Both the position numbers and the translations under genes were made by a program. Below, piece by piece: positions 23,228-34,999 of a DNA stretch of 64,000 nucleotides. The stretch spans positions 1 through 64,000 of the forward strand of contig JAXGGA010004442.1 of assembly GCA_038373865.1 (NCBI GenBank), in the 5' to 3' direction. The number at the start of each line of letters is the position of its first letter. The stretch's first letter is position 1. The notes beneath the pieces are model-generated. The model saw only the letters and a list, made by a program, of their open reading frames with translations. It searched no databases and was not told where the DNA came from. This stretch comes from Uloborus plumipes (taxonomy: Eukaryota; Arthropoda; Arachnida; Araneae; Uloboridae).

Positions 23228-24889
23228 AGCCTACTTTCCCGTACATCGACATCGGCATTCTAGCATCTGATCATTATTCTCTTGATCATCTGAGACTAAA
23301 CATTATGTCAAACATAACTTTTTAGCACTTATAGCTGATTTCTAAAAGCAAAATATACCCCTCTCATCAGAGGAAATAGAGACATAAAAAGTAAATAAAT
23401 GAATAAATGAAGTTTTGTCGCACCTTTTAAAGAATGTAACTGTTACAGTTCTTCCGTAGAAAAATTCCTCAATCGTTTTCAAAAAAAAAAAAAAAAAAAA
23501 TTAAAAGTACAAAGTACATCAAAACACATTTTATCAAAGAAAGAAAAAAAAACTCGTCCGTCGATAAAATGTCTCGATTTTCACTTTTAAACCGTTACTA
23601 GTTGTTAAATATAAATAAAGAATAAAATGCCCTCGTGAATGAAACACTTTTGTTACAAAAAAAAAATCGTCTGCCAAAAAAAAAAAATAGTTAATAAATA
23701 AAATAACACAAATGAATAAATAAACAAAAAATCGTCTGCACAGTCAGTCATTTTTTTCTGAGCCTGCATTTCCGCCATGTTTGTGGAGTCGGAGTCGGAA
23801 TCAGAGTCCTCACAGAAGATTATTCAGAAAAGTACTTTACAAACATTATTTATCAAAACCATTTTTTTACAAAGTTAGTTTGAAGGAAATCCGACTTTAA
23901 GTTCCAGGATCAACATTCAACTTAAATTCCCCGTAGGCGCTAATGTTAAATTTTTTTCTGAACGGTTCAATATTGAACGAAAAATGGTTCAAACCAAAAA
24001 GCGAAATAAGGGAATGAACCTCTCCGAGATCTTTCAAACAAAACAAAGTTTATTCCATTCGGATGGTTCACTCAGAAGTTATTAGGTGGGGAAAGGTTGC
24101 TTGAACGGTTCAATGTTGAACGAAAAAATGCTCAAATCGGAAATGTAAATACGGGAATGAAGTATCCTTGATAAGATCTTTCGAACAAAAAAAAGTTTGT
24201 TGAAATCTGACTGTTCACTCAAAAGTTAGCATCGCGGGACAGGTTGTTTGAACGGTTCAAAGTTGAACCAAAAATTGTTCAAATCGAAAAATCAAATATG
24301 GGAATGAGTTGTACTCGCCGAAATCTTTCCAACAAAAAAAAGTTTGTTCAAATCGGAATGTTCATTCAAAAGTTATTAGGGGGGAAAGGTTGCTTGAACG
24401 GTTCAATGTTGAACGAAAAATTGTTCAAATCGAAAATGTAGATACAGGAATGAAGTATCCTTGAAAAGTTCTTTCGAACAAAAAAAGTTTGTTCAAATCG
24501 GACTGTTAACTAAAAAGATAGCATCGCGGGACAGGTTGTTTGAACGGCTCAAAGTTGAACCAAAAATTGTTCAAATCGAAAAATCAAATATGGGAATGAG
24601 CTGTACTCGCCGAGATCTTTCCAACAAAAAAAAGTTTGTCCAAATCGGAATATTCATTCAAAAGTTATTAGGGGGGGACAGATCGACCGACAGACCGACA
24701 GACCGACCGACACACAAATTCCCCATCTCAATACCCTACTTTCAAATTTTTAATTTTTCGATATTCATTTTACCTTTTTATTTTTTTAACTTGGCGATAT
24801 TTTTTGGACTTGGCGATATTTTTTAGATGCATTAAGCCAATTTTAATACTTTTTTCGTCTTTCTTTTATTTTTAACGGGAAAGTAGGCT
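23228..24889 (-). repeat. Right unit of the large inverted repeat pair
   Basis: Inverse of the unit at 20787-22668 with the same ends. It has about five ~148 bp subunits where the left unit has three, and only two 19 bp minisatellite units where the left has 28. Those two differences account for most of the length difference (1662 versus 1882 bp). Frames at 24244-24826 are readings of the subunits. Confidence 0.8.
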
Positions 24890-25041
24890 AAAAAAAAGGC
24901 AAATGCATCTATTCACTCAGAGACATCCATCCCGAAATGTATTTTGATTAAAGTCTGGTTTGGGGGCACTTTTCCTTCCTCATGCCCAATAACCGAGGCC
25001 CGAATGTTATTTCAGTAGTTTCTAGGATATTTTCTGAGGAT
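24890..25041. other. Short unassigned spacer
   Basis: Nothing recognised between the two inverted-repeat structures. Confidence 0.4.
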
Positions 25042-25374
25042 CGAAATCAAAATAAAATATAAAAAAACCTTTTTAAATTTAAAGACTATTTCTGTCTGCT
25101 CATTCGCACTAAAAAGTATGAAGTAAACGGTGAAAATGCGCTTTGGGTCCCTGTTTGGCGCATTTTCAAAAAGTCGCCAACTGGCGCGTTTTTCCTTGTT
25201 GTCTCGCAAATTGAAAGCTCCGAGAGACATTACGCAAAAATTGGCGACTTTTTGAAAATGCGCCAAGAAGGGACACAAAGCGCATTTTCACCGTTTACTT
25301 CATACTTTTTAGTGCGAATGAGCAGACAGAAATAGTCTTTAAATTTAAAAAGGTTTTTTTATATTTTATTTCGA
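25042..25374. repeat. Near-perfect palindrome with ~135 bp arms
   Basis: Arms 25042-25180 and 25241-25374 are nearly exact inverses (gcactaaaaagtatgaagta / tacttcatactttttagtgc) around a 60 bp spacer. Small differences include a 4 nt gap near the outer end. It looks like a fold-back MITE, but no target duplication was identified. The sequence to the right holds short 'aaacgccgttaa' repeats. Confidence 0.8.
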
Positions 25375-25611
25375 AGTTTTTTCGTTTTAAAATTTATTTA
25401 GAATTGCCTGAAGACAAACGCCGTTAAGCATAATTCACCGAGAAAATAACAAACGCCGTTAAAAATGCTATTTACTAACACTTTATTTTTTTATTCATGA
25501 GAATATTTCGTTTCCAATTTTGTTAATTTATCAACTTACTTTGAGTCAAACGCCATCAAGCGTAATGCTCAATTTGAAGGACCACCTAAGCAAATTTTTG
25601 AACTGGCCTAA

Positions 25612-25918
25612 TTATGGCCTCTATATAGACGAGTCGGCGCATCAAGATTAAGTTTCACCACTTTGGATCCAGCGCGTGTTTGTGTGTTTGAGTGGTTGTC
25701 TTTTCTGGCCAGTAATCACGTTTTGGTAATTTTTCACTGTGAGCAATTATTAGCGGCACGTGGATTTGGCAAAGCTTAGCAATGTGCCAAAACTTTTTTC
25801 TGGTAACCCTACTCCGCAACAATAAAAAATTGAAAGTAAAAGTTAAGGAATTGGATCCAAAGTGGTGAAACTTAATTTGGATGAGCCGGCCTGTCTATAT
25901 AGCGGCTCTAGGCCTAAT
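25612..25918. mobile_element. ~300 bp MITE with ~60 bp terminal inverted repeats
   Basis: Left ctctatatagac..aagtttcaccactttggatcc matches the right end in inverse (ggatccaaagtggtgaaact..gtctatatagcggctct). cctaat occurs at both outer edges and could be the target duplication. The interior shows no coding sequence. Exact boundaries are uncertain by a few bases. Confidence 0.7.
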
Positions 25919-28320
25919 ATGTTGATTGTTAGCTAATGTCATTCGTTTCATTTCTTCTTCTGCTTTAATATTGCAAGGTTTATCTCCAACAATTTCAGTC
26001 GGATTTAAAGCTTTCAGTCGTATTCCAGCTAATGATTGTACTCGACTCAACTCTACTATAAAGCGGAAGTGCGTTAAAGTTCACGCGTGGATTTAACTCT
26101 GCAACCGGAAGCAAAACGTGAAAACCATGACAGAAGCAAGTACAGAAAAAGTCTTTAATTAATGCGTGGAGAGGAGACGCCGTTCAACCTTTTGAGAGCA
26201 TTAGAATTTTTGGGAAAGTGAAAAAATTAGCAATATTTGACAACTATTAAACTTTTGTGTATTCTCACATTTTAAAAGTTCGCATTCTATTATGCACCCC
26301 GCCCCGAGCAAGTGTTTCACATTTTTAACAATTGCTTTCTTTTTCCCCTTAAATTGAATTTTCCTAAATTGAACATTTTAAATAGAAGGAATATTTAATT
26401 TCTACTTTTGATGAGGTGCTCCAACCATCTCGTCATCAATATTAGCCTCATCGTCCGTCCTATAATGTTTAGTCACTGTTCAGAAACGACATCCACATAA
26501 TCACAAATTTTTTTAAAAGACTTTAAGTGAATTTGGAATTTTTTTACCATGATACTATAGTGGTGTTAGCTTGATATACCTTTCTATACAAGGGTATTAG
26601 TGAGCAATTTCAATAGGGTAGTTTGATTAGTAAATGAATACTTAAGCGCATTTTCATTTTCAGAACTTAACAATGTATTTAAATACTGTAGCATTTGGTA
26701 CATGACGCAAAACTAAATTACTTTTTATTGATACGTCAAAGGAAAAAAAAACCTTTCTTTTCAATTCTTATGTTATTGCTTCAGGTTTTCCCGTGGGCTT
26801 ATCTGAACATCCCAATAAATGAACACTTCAAACCAATGGTCAAACAAAATTTTCTGCTGTTGGGGCAAGACTAATTTTACAGCTTACAGACTGGTGTGAT
26901 CCTAGGAGGATGGAGGTGTGAGCAGGCTTTCTGTAGCCCTCATAATGCGGCCTTTCGCTTTTGGGGGAAGAAGTTGCTGTTTCCATTTCATCTAATATTT
27001 TTTTTTCTGAAACTTTGTTGGAAAAAATAAATAAATAAAAAAACTAACTGTTTTATTTATTTATTATTGTTATTTTTTTCAATTATTCCATAGTGCGAGT
27101 ACCCTTATAGCAGTTCGAATTCAAGTGGATTATTAAAATGAAACTATCTTGACGGTACAATATATTGTTTCAAATTAAATGGGCTGTGTAAGAATATGAA
27201 CTTTATCATTTTTAAATGGAAAAACTTCTGCGGAGATTAGTTCGCTCGTTTAAATACATTCAGCTCATGCAATGTAAGAAAGTGACATCTTTTCGATTTA
27301 TATTGGCCATATTGCAAGTTTTGTAATTGGCTTAAGGTTATGACACAATGAATCCAAATAATTTATCAATTTTAAATTTCTTAATTGCTGATACTGGTTA
27401 TTTGTCTTAAACTTCTATCGTATTTTTTATTGGTTGTAGCTATAGTTAAAATAGTAATAGTTTCTTCGCCTCCTACAAGCGAACAAGCCTGTACCAATAA
27501 CTACCACACACAACATTGTTTCGATTTTCCAATCTTCAACATCCATCGTTTCTTCTAGGATGTTAGTACATTCGCCCTGGAGATAATAAAGATAGCTGAT
27601 ATGAGCATAATCTTCCCTCGGATCGTTTAAAAGCGGCGATACCGATCTTTAATGCTGGCAATAATCTTTTTCGTCATGAATGGTTTGGGGTGAAAACGAT
27701 CAGACAACTTTTCGATGCGGTCGAAAATGAATTTCGAGTCGAAAAAGAAGTTCACCGAACGTTCTTTTATAGACTCGACTCTTCTACAACAATGCTGCAA
27801 ATAACTTTCACAGGTACAGCAAGGCCGCTTTTTTAACGAGACAACTTTTATATACTTCTACAAGTGTTGTGAAAAGGATATGTGTGTTGGTCTGTTTTTT
27901 TTCCCTTTCAGTCTTGTCTCTTAATCAGATTTAAAGTGGCTAGCAAATGTCATCGAGAAGACAAACTCTCTCTTTTCCTTTTCAAAAGAAAGTGCTTTCT
28001 CTCAGATGGACAAAAGAATCGAATGACTTAGTTTGTTAGATATTGGAGTCACTGTTGGAAGGTAGAATCGCATTTTTTTTTCATGCATATGTATCTGTTT
28101 TTATTCTTTATTGTCTCAAAATTATTTTGGTTTGAAGCTGGGAGGTTCTTCTTTAGCGAAACTCAGCTTTTTATTCATTCTTAACAATGAGTGCGTATGT
28201 GTTATGCGGTCTAATGCTCTACTAAAAAAAGGAAAAAAGAAAGTTGTTATGAAATAACCAATCACCGGAGTTAGTCCCGTGACGTCCCTTAATATTTAGG
28301 AAAATGAGATCTGATAACTG
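25919..28320. other. 2.4 kb unassigned stretch
   Basis: AT-rich with no repeat end, RNA gene or frame above the reporting size with a recognisable product. Confidence 0.5.
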
Positions 28321-28322
28321 TA

Positions 28323-28587
28323 CTGTGCCTTGCGAAGCACAAAAGTCGTATCTGCAGCTGAACTCAAAAGGAAAAATTGCTGTTTAAAATTTTACGCTTC
28401 TATAAACTTGATTCACATTCTACTTTTTCAGAATTTTTAAATATTTCCCGTTCATAAATTACACCCCCCCCAAAAAAAAGCATTTTGTGAAGGTTAATTA
28501 TGTGGACCCCCCCCCCCCCCCCACCTTGCGACAACAACTCATTTTTGATGAAGAGTGCCGATATCACTGTTTTGCTTATCACGGCAG
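28323..28587. mobile_element. CTGCCGTG-family TA-target MITE, copy 1
   Basis: Flanked by TA, with left end ctgtgccttgcgaagcac and right end ttgcttatcacggcag. The left end shares gcacaaaagtcgtatctgca with the copies at 41412 and 54504. The interior includes a poly-C run at about 28507-28522. A 2 bp TA target suggests a Tc1/mariner-type origin. Confidence 0.7.
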
Positions 28588-28812
28588 TATATAGGGCTTC
28601 CTGCACTTCTTATGTCAGAAATTAAGCCCCGCATTCAAACGATTCAGTTTTGCTCATTTTGTATGATGCTTCGTATGAATAAAACGTAAAAATAGACTGA
28701 TACGTATGCAAAATAACTTTTTTGCAGTCCTTGATAGCGAAATCTCTTAATTTGTCAGAAACACAATCAACTCTTCTGTAGAGCAGTAAGTAACCGCCCC
28801 CTAATCCAGAAA

Positions 28813-29625
28813 CACGCGATACACCGACTCGTTTATTCCATCCATGGACTGCTGTTTCGTGCTTTTCGGCACTCGTCAGCATGGAATAGGAATGAAACGA
28901 GCTAGAGGCAAAAATCCTCTTATAGACCCGAGCCTTGCCTAAACATTTTCGAGTTGTATCGTACCAACTGCGATCGCTCGCTAATTGCTCGGTCGCAGGG
29001 GTGCTCACCCCCCCTCCAAGCTCAATGGCGCAAATTCCCCCCCCCCCTCCCCCAATTTTCACAACCCTCTTGTGCTTTTTATTTTTACCTTTATTTTTTT
29101 AATATTATTAATATTTTTTTAAATTTATTTATTTTTTTAAATGTTATTTATTTATTTATTCTTTCAAACATTATTTATTTATTTATTTATTATTAATTTT
29201 CTAAAAGTACTAATTATGAGTAGAACAGAATCGCTTTTTTTCTCTTCCAGACATTCCAAGCACACTCACGCAAACAAAAATAATATAATAAAGGAATTAA
29301 ATAACTAATTTAAATTAAAAATATCAATTAATAAATAATTTTTATTAAAAAAATCAGTTAATAATTTAAATAAATAAGTAAATAAATTAGTTTTAAAAAA
29401 ATCCCCCCAAAGATTTTGATGGCGCAACTTGCGCCATAATCCCCCCCCCCTGTGGGTACCCTTGCTCGGTCGGTGTTCTTATTTCACATTAGCTACCAGT
29501 TTTTATTTGGCTTAGAGGATTTCTGCCTCCAGCTCATATCATTCCTATTCCATGCTGACGAGTGCCGAAATAAGCACGAAACTGCAGTCCATGGATGAAA
29601 TAAACGAGTTGATGGTGTATTGCAT
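28813..29625. repeat. Inverted repeat (~113 bp arms) interrupted by a hAT MITE
   Basis: Arms at about 28813-28925 and 29515-29625 match in inverse (for example catccatggactgctgtttc and its inverse, and tcggcactcgtcagcatgga). The hAT MITE at 28996-29464 landed in the spacer, so the palindrome is older. No coding capacity. Confidence 0.75.
28996..29464. mobile_element. hAT-type MITE, CAGGGGTGCCCA family, copy 2
   Basis: The ends are caggggtgctcacc and ctgtgggtacccttg, with a perfect 8 bp duplication ctcggtcg (28988-28995, 29465-29472). It is inverted relative to copy 1. The interior is AT-rich with poly-C tracts and ggcgcaacttgcgcc near the right end. The right terminus has a ctg to ttg change. 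Confidence 0.9.
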
Positions 29626-29692
29626 GTATTGCAACTCTTTTTTTTTTTCTTTGATGCTAATTTTTGAAACAGGTCTAAAGCTTTCTTTCTTT

Positions 29693-29953
29693 CAAGGGCG
29701 GATACAATGGAGGGGGTGATGGGGGCGATCGCCCCTCCCTTGAGGGATTCTTCTCCAGCAGTTTTTAGATTTGATGACATTAATGGAAAGGGTGCGGGGA
29801 TTTGGGGCTCTGATCTGGAAATTTTTCGAAATAGAAGACCAAAACATTTGTAATCAACATATGTTAACAAGGATGCATGGTGGAAAAAAAATCGGAAAGT
29901 AAGAAAAAAAAATCAATCGCCCCTCCCTTGGAACATTTCTGGATCCGCGCTTG
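29693..29953. mobile_element. CAAGGGCGGATACA-family MITE, copy 2
   Basis: The left end caagggcggataca matches the inverse of the right end ggatccgcgcttg. A perfect 8 bp duplication ctttcttt flanks it (29685-29692, 29954-29961). Its 261 bp align with the copy at 19158. The 8 bp target fits a hAT-type mobiliser. No transposase. Confidence 0.88.
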
Positions 29954-29972
29954 CTTTCTTTTATTCCTTGTG

Positions 29973-30917
29973 GAATGCACTCGTCTCTTTCTCGGTATCC
30001 GAATCCCGATTCTTCTCAATGGAGAAGGAGGAAGGAAGCCTCTGATCACTTCTGCGAAATCTCTCTCAGACATCTTGGGGAAGATGCATTCCTGGCGAAA
30101 TCTCGTTTCCTGAAACAAATTAAGACGAATATTACTCTAATGTCTTATATGTTCTGCATAATCTGCTGGGATGCTGACTAAATTATATTCTGGAAGCTGC
30201 TCTGAGCCTGTTCCGCCGGCTAGATCCAGACATTATAATGCTCCCCGAGGATTGTTTGTACTGTCATTTTTTACAGCGTAAATATATCGTCATCGCTTAT
30301 TCCCCAGGAATGAGATTGTGTAAGACTTGTGAAGCGGTTGCGATCGAACAGGTTTCCATGCCCTCTAACAATTTTCAATGTTTATTTATTTATTTATTTT
30401 TCGTGATTACTTTTTTTTTTCTCCTGTTCACCGTCTTTTGAGATCTGCTGATATTTTCACCGTGAAAAATAAAAACATGAGCGAAGATTTAATCGTCTGT
30501 CAATAAACATCGCTAAGAAATAAGTATCAATAAATATTTATGAGTTGAAACAATGAGGGGAAAAAAACGTGTATAGTTTTATGAGCTTGGGGAAACGCGC
30601 ATGTCAGTCGATGACCCCCCCCCTCCCACACACACACTTTGAATGATGTGTTTGAATAGCATTAGTTGAATACTTTTTTTGAAATAGGAAAACAAAAATA
30701 TTAACTTTACACTGAAGGCAGAATTGTGACAATTTTTTTTGTTATGAGTTATTATAGATTTGGGTTGGTGGCAAGTTTTAGCCGTATACTAATCGAGAGC
30801 CTTATGAATATCTATAGAAAATATTTCACTTATGTGATCAAATTTGATTCAAACGCCAAATGTGGGAAACAAGGGCGCATTGAGGAATGTGTGTAGGGGA
30901 CCGACGTGCATCGAAGC
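29973..30917. other. Unassigned stretch
   Basis: Short overlapping frames on both strands (29877-30441) show no domain. A short CA run lies near 30629. Nothing else recognised. Confidence 0.45.
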
Positions 30918-30921
30918 TCAA

Positions 30922-31461
30922 CCCATTTATGCCCAGTAGCCTAAAAACGGGACTCTTGTTAGTTACTGCATACAAAAACCTGTAATGGGTACATCATTTT
31001 ACTAAAGCTGTTTTTTAAACTGTTAACCAGTTCTGTTAACCAGCTGTTAAACAGTTCTTCTTGAGAAAACCAGTTAGAGCCACTATTTGGACACCAGAGT
31101 TTATTTACTGACAGCTATTTTCTGACAAATCAGTCAAACAGCGATCCAGCATGGGTAGCCACAGAAAGAAAGTTTTTTTCTCAAACTTATTTTTCATAAA
31201 ATTAAACTATTTTAAAATGATTTGCTTAAAATTGATCACAGATGCCTACTGTAATGTTACTTTGCAAAAGTAAAGTCAAGTAAGGTCGTATTTTGCTCAC
31301 ATATCTGCAAAATATCCCATAAACAGGACGTTAAATAACTTAATAAATATGGCAACGGCGAACTATTTTAAGCTTAAAATGTAGGTAAACCATTTCAAGT
31401 AAGAGTTTTAAGCGGATAAAAATTGAAAAAAATTGTTACAAAAAACTTGGGCATAAATGGG
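30922..31461. mobile_element. piggyBac-type MITE
   Basis: The terminal inverted repeats are CCCATTTATGCCCA and tgggcataaatggg. The right flank is TTAA and the left flank TCAA, one change from the piggyBac target TTAA. The 540 bp interior has 'gttaaccag..ctgttaa' direct and inverted motifs near 31020-31055 and no coding sequence. Confidence 0.75.
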
Positions 31462-31465
31462 TTAA

Positions 31466-32971
31466 GTTAAAAGAGGCAGGGCGTAGCGCCCTCCTAAAAT
31501 ACCTGAGGGGAAACTATAGAAGCAGCTGTCCTTTCTTCCTTCCTTCTGCTTGTCATTGCTCAGCCGTCTGAATTATTAAACTTTCACTGTGAAACCCTAA
31601 ACAAAACGTGGATGTTTTTTATTTCCCTCTTTGAAAAGCTGACGAGAAATATGATAGATATTTTCCGCATGCCGAATTTCATTTTGTTGGGCAGCAGCCA
31701 AGCTTTCCTGCTGGTCAAAGCGTTCGAGTATATTTAGAATACACACCAGAGCTGCTGCAAACGGAAAATATTCCGGCGAAACTTTCCGTTCCCCTTTTTT
31801 TCCCGGATGGAGATACCAAAGCAAACAAATCAGTCAAAGGAAGAATTCGCATCGCTTGCCAAGGTAAAGTTCTAGCCTAAGCTGCTCATTCAAGATAATG
31901 TTCTACGAGAAATGGAGAAAGACGAAATAGTGCTGCGAGAAGCACTAAGTTAAAGAGCACCGGGAGCTGGGAAATAAAGACAGTTTTGTGTATTTTTGGA
32001 CCGAGCTTCGACTGCCAATTGTTTTTCCTGACATATGAAAGGGATATTTGCTGCGAGGTCATGCTGACTAAAGGGCAGGGTTCTTTAGTTGCAAGTGGCA
32101 AGTAGAAATTTCATTGGTAATCACTTTTTTGAAGTAGAGCCCCCACTTAGTTTTTACTCTAAGTGCCAAGTTTTTTTAAAAAAAGATTTTTTAAAATATT
32201 TTTTTTTTTGAAACTTGATTACCTCAAAGTTTTCTTTTTGAAGATATAAAATATTTAGTAGAATTTTTCATTATATTGAGTTATAGAAAAATCAAATAAA
32301 ATCCCTATGCTTTTCCCAACATTGACAAAAGAAATATATTGATTAATCCTGTGAAGTCCTGGCCTTTTAAATAAATAGCTGGAAATGATTTATTAAGATG
32401 TAATATTTTTCGATTTGATCCCTCTTTAGTGGGGAAGTTGTTCCTGTTTCACATTTTATAGATGGTTTAATTGCTTTTATCCCTCGTTTCTGCTACGTTT
32501 GCAAGTTTAAACATAGAGGCAAATGAATTAAAATAGCCGTCTCTCCTTAAAAATCATTTACTTTCCTTTTATGAATTGAACTTTAGACGCAGGTATTATT
32601 TCGTAATTTAACTATGCCGTTGTTAGAAAGTGTGAAAACGTTTGTGAAGCGAGCAACTCTTCTGTGGTGTAACTTCTTGCAGCACTTAGAATATAAGCAG
32701 GAAAGACTGTTTTACAGAGATTATCAGTCTGTGGAACAGGAAGAAAGCTTAGCCCGCGCCCTCCGTAGGTACGGGCTGCTAAAAATGTCTTATTTTAACA
32801 TTCTTTATTGGAAGAGTTATGCGTGTAAAAAAAAAAAAAACAGTGAATGCGGATTAAGCAAATGAAACAACGTGAAAAGCCCAAATGAGCTGATGCTTCC
32901 TCTTAAAATGAAAAATTGGACGAACAATGCTATTAAACACATACGGAAGCAATACATTTTCAAACATTTTG
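31466..32971. other. 1.5 kb unassigned stretch
   Basis: Frames at 31597-31824 (minus, 75 codons) and 32614-32865 (plus, 83 codons) are open but have no recognisable domain or splice evidence. Confidence 0.45.
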
Positions 32972-32979
32972 TTTTGAAG

Positions 32980-34543
32980 CAGGGTTGGGTTTTTGACGTC
33001 AAAAACTAGTTTTTGACATGACATGTCGAAAACCTGTCGAAAACCCGTCGAAAACCTGTCAAAAACGTCGAAAACGTCAAAAACCTGTCGAAAACTCAAA
33101 TACAGTGGTTATTGAGATTTTTTATAAACATATAAGGTTTCTCATCCTGAAAAATATTAAATAAAAATTTATACATGTTATCAATCAAGTTTAATAAACA
33201 TGAAATTAATAAATTTAATGAAAACTATTTCTCATTCTTTTAAACTAACTTGTTTTGCCATGAAAAAAGTTAAATGTCAAAACTTAAATCCATATTTTAA
33301 AGTAGTTTTGTTTAAATGTTTATATAACTATCAATTAGTTATTTTGTCAATCAAGTTTAATAAAAATTAAATTAATAAATTTAATGAAAATTAATTCACA
33401 TTCTTTTAATTTAATTTGTTATGGAGTGAAAAAAAGTTACAAATATTAAAACTTATATCCAAATTTTAGGGTAGTTTTGTTTAAATGTTTTAATAACTAT
33501 CAATTTGTTATCTTATCAATCAAGTTTAATAAAAATTAAATTAATAAATTTAATGAAAATTAATTCGCATTCTTTTAAATTAACTTGTTATGCCGTGAAA
33601 AAAGTTAAATATTAAAACTTAAATTCAGTTTTAAAGAAGTTTTGATTAAATGTTTAAAAACAATCAATTAGTTTTCTTATCAGTCAAGTTTAATAAAAAT
33701 TAAATTAATAAATTTAATGAAAATTAATTCTCATTCTTTTAAATTAACTTGTTATGTCATGAAAAAAGTTAAAAGTATTAAAAGTTAAATCCAGTTTTTA
33801 TAATAGTTTTGTTTAAATGTTTTAATAACTATTAATTAGCTATCTTATCAATCTAAAAATCTTTACATCAGAATTTAAAGTGATTTTTTTTTCTTTTGAG
33901 TAAAAGCAACACTAAATTAATTAGTACTCAGTGTACAAATCTGCTAAGTATTTTTGATCAAACTATTTTATTTATTTATTTATTAGTTATTGTTGTTACT
34001 TTTGTAATCAACTCTATCTGAGAATTAATATAAATATTCTGTACTGGAAAATAAGCTTATTGTTTCAATAGTATTACTGTGGTTTCTTCAAAAAAACTCA
34101 TAACAAAAAAACAATACAAACTTTACTCATTTTTCAGCATTTAATTAATGTACCCACTTCATTTTTAAGATAAAAGAAACTGTAACAGTAATTTCTCGAA
34201 GCATGAAAGCCATATTCAAAAGCCATATGTTTGATTTTTTTGAATGTTAGTTACCATTATTTACTCCCGAGTCCTTCAATTATGTTTAGGATTGCTTATT
34301 ACACTTTATTTTAATAACCTAAAACTCCAAAAGTTTACTTCAGTGTCTGAAATCAGAAATTGTAAAATTCATTTGAAAATGTATTTTGATTATCAATATC
34401 AAATTTAAACATGTTTTGGACAGAAATTTAGGTTTTTGACGATTATGTCAAAAACCATGTCGAAAAGAGGTTTTTGACATGACGGTAAAAACCACGGTTA
34501 AAACCGGATAAAACCTCCGACTGTCAAAAACTTGCCAACCCTG
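32980..34543. mobile_element. hAT-type element with internal satellite
   Basis: It starts cagggttgggtttttgac and ends gtcaaaaacttgccaaccctg, with a perfect 8 bp duplication ttttgaag (32972-32979, 34544-34551). Both ends carry clusters of gtcaaaaac / gtcgaaaacc. The middle is a four-copy 167 bp tandem array (33180-33847). No transposase, so it is non-autonomous at 1564 bp. Confidence 0.9.
33180..33847. repeat. Four-copy ~167 bp tandem repeat inside the hAT element
   Basis: tcaatcaagtttaataaa recurs at 33180, 33347, 33515 and 33680 (as tcagtcaag), with the array closing at 33848, giving periods of 165-168 bp. Each unit also holds ctcattcttttaaattaact-like and gttttgtttaaatgtt motifs. It is extremely AT-rich. 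Confidence 0.88.
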
Positions 34544-34577
34544 TTTTGAAGGGAAAATAATGGACGTTACTGCAAGC

Positions 34578-34995
34578 CAGTGATGCTCAACCTGCGGCTC
34601 GTGGGTCACATGGGGCCCGCGAAGCTGATCCACGTGGCCCGTTGTTGTGCTTTATATTACGAATCCAAAACAATCTTCTGGAACCTTCCATAAGAGTTGA
34701 TCATCTCTATTCGATATCAACAATGACCGTTACACATTTGGAACTTAGCGATTAGCAATTGGTTTCAAACAAAAATCTTACAGTTTATTACTGTGCAGTT
34801 TACAGTTTTAAACTGAAACCTCTGCTACCAGTCTTATACTGTTGTTTTCACAGTATGATACAGCTAATTTTATGGTAATAAACTGTAAAAGAGCTAGTTT
34901 TACAGTTTATTACTGTGCATTTGACAGTTTCAGGTTGGAACCTCTGCTGCCAAAGTATTATACTGTAAAAGCAACAGTTTATTTTTGGCAGTGTG
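34578..34995. repeat. hAT-like end followed by a diverged tandem pair
   Basis: At 34578 cagtgatgctcaacctgcgg resembles the widespread hAT terminus CAGTGGTTCTCAACC, but no right end was found. From about 34775 to 34995, acagtttattactgtgca occurs twice about 117 bp apart, each copy followed by aacctctgctRcca, which makes a degenerate tandem or MITE remnant. Confidence 0.5.
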
Positions 34996-34999
34996 AAGG

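Noticed and set aside
24244..24826. Plus-strand frames beginning MFERFKVEPK and similar
   Set aside because: They are readings of the ~148 bp tandem subunits. The same phrase appears on the other strand in the inverted unit.
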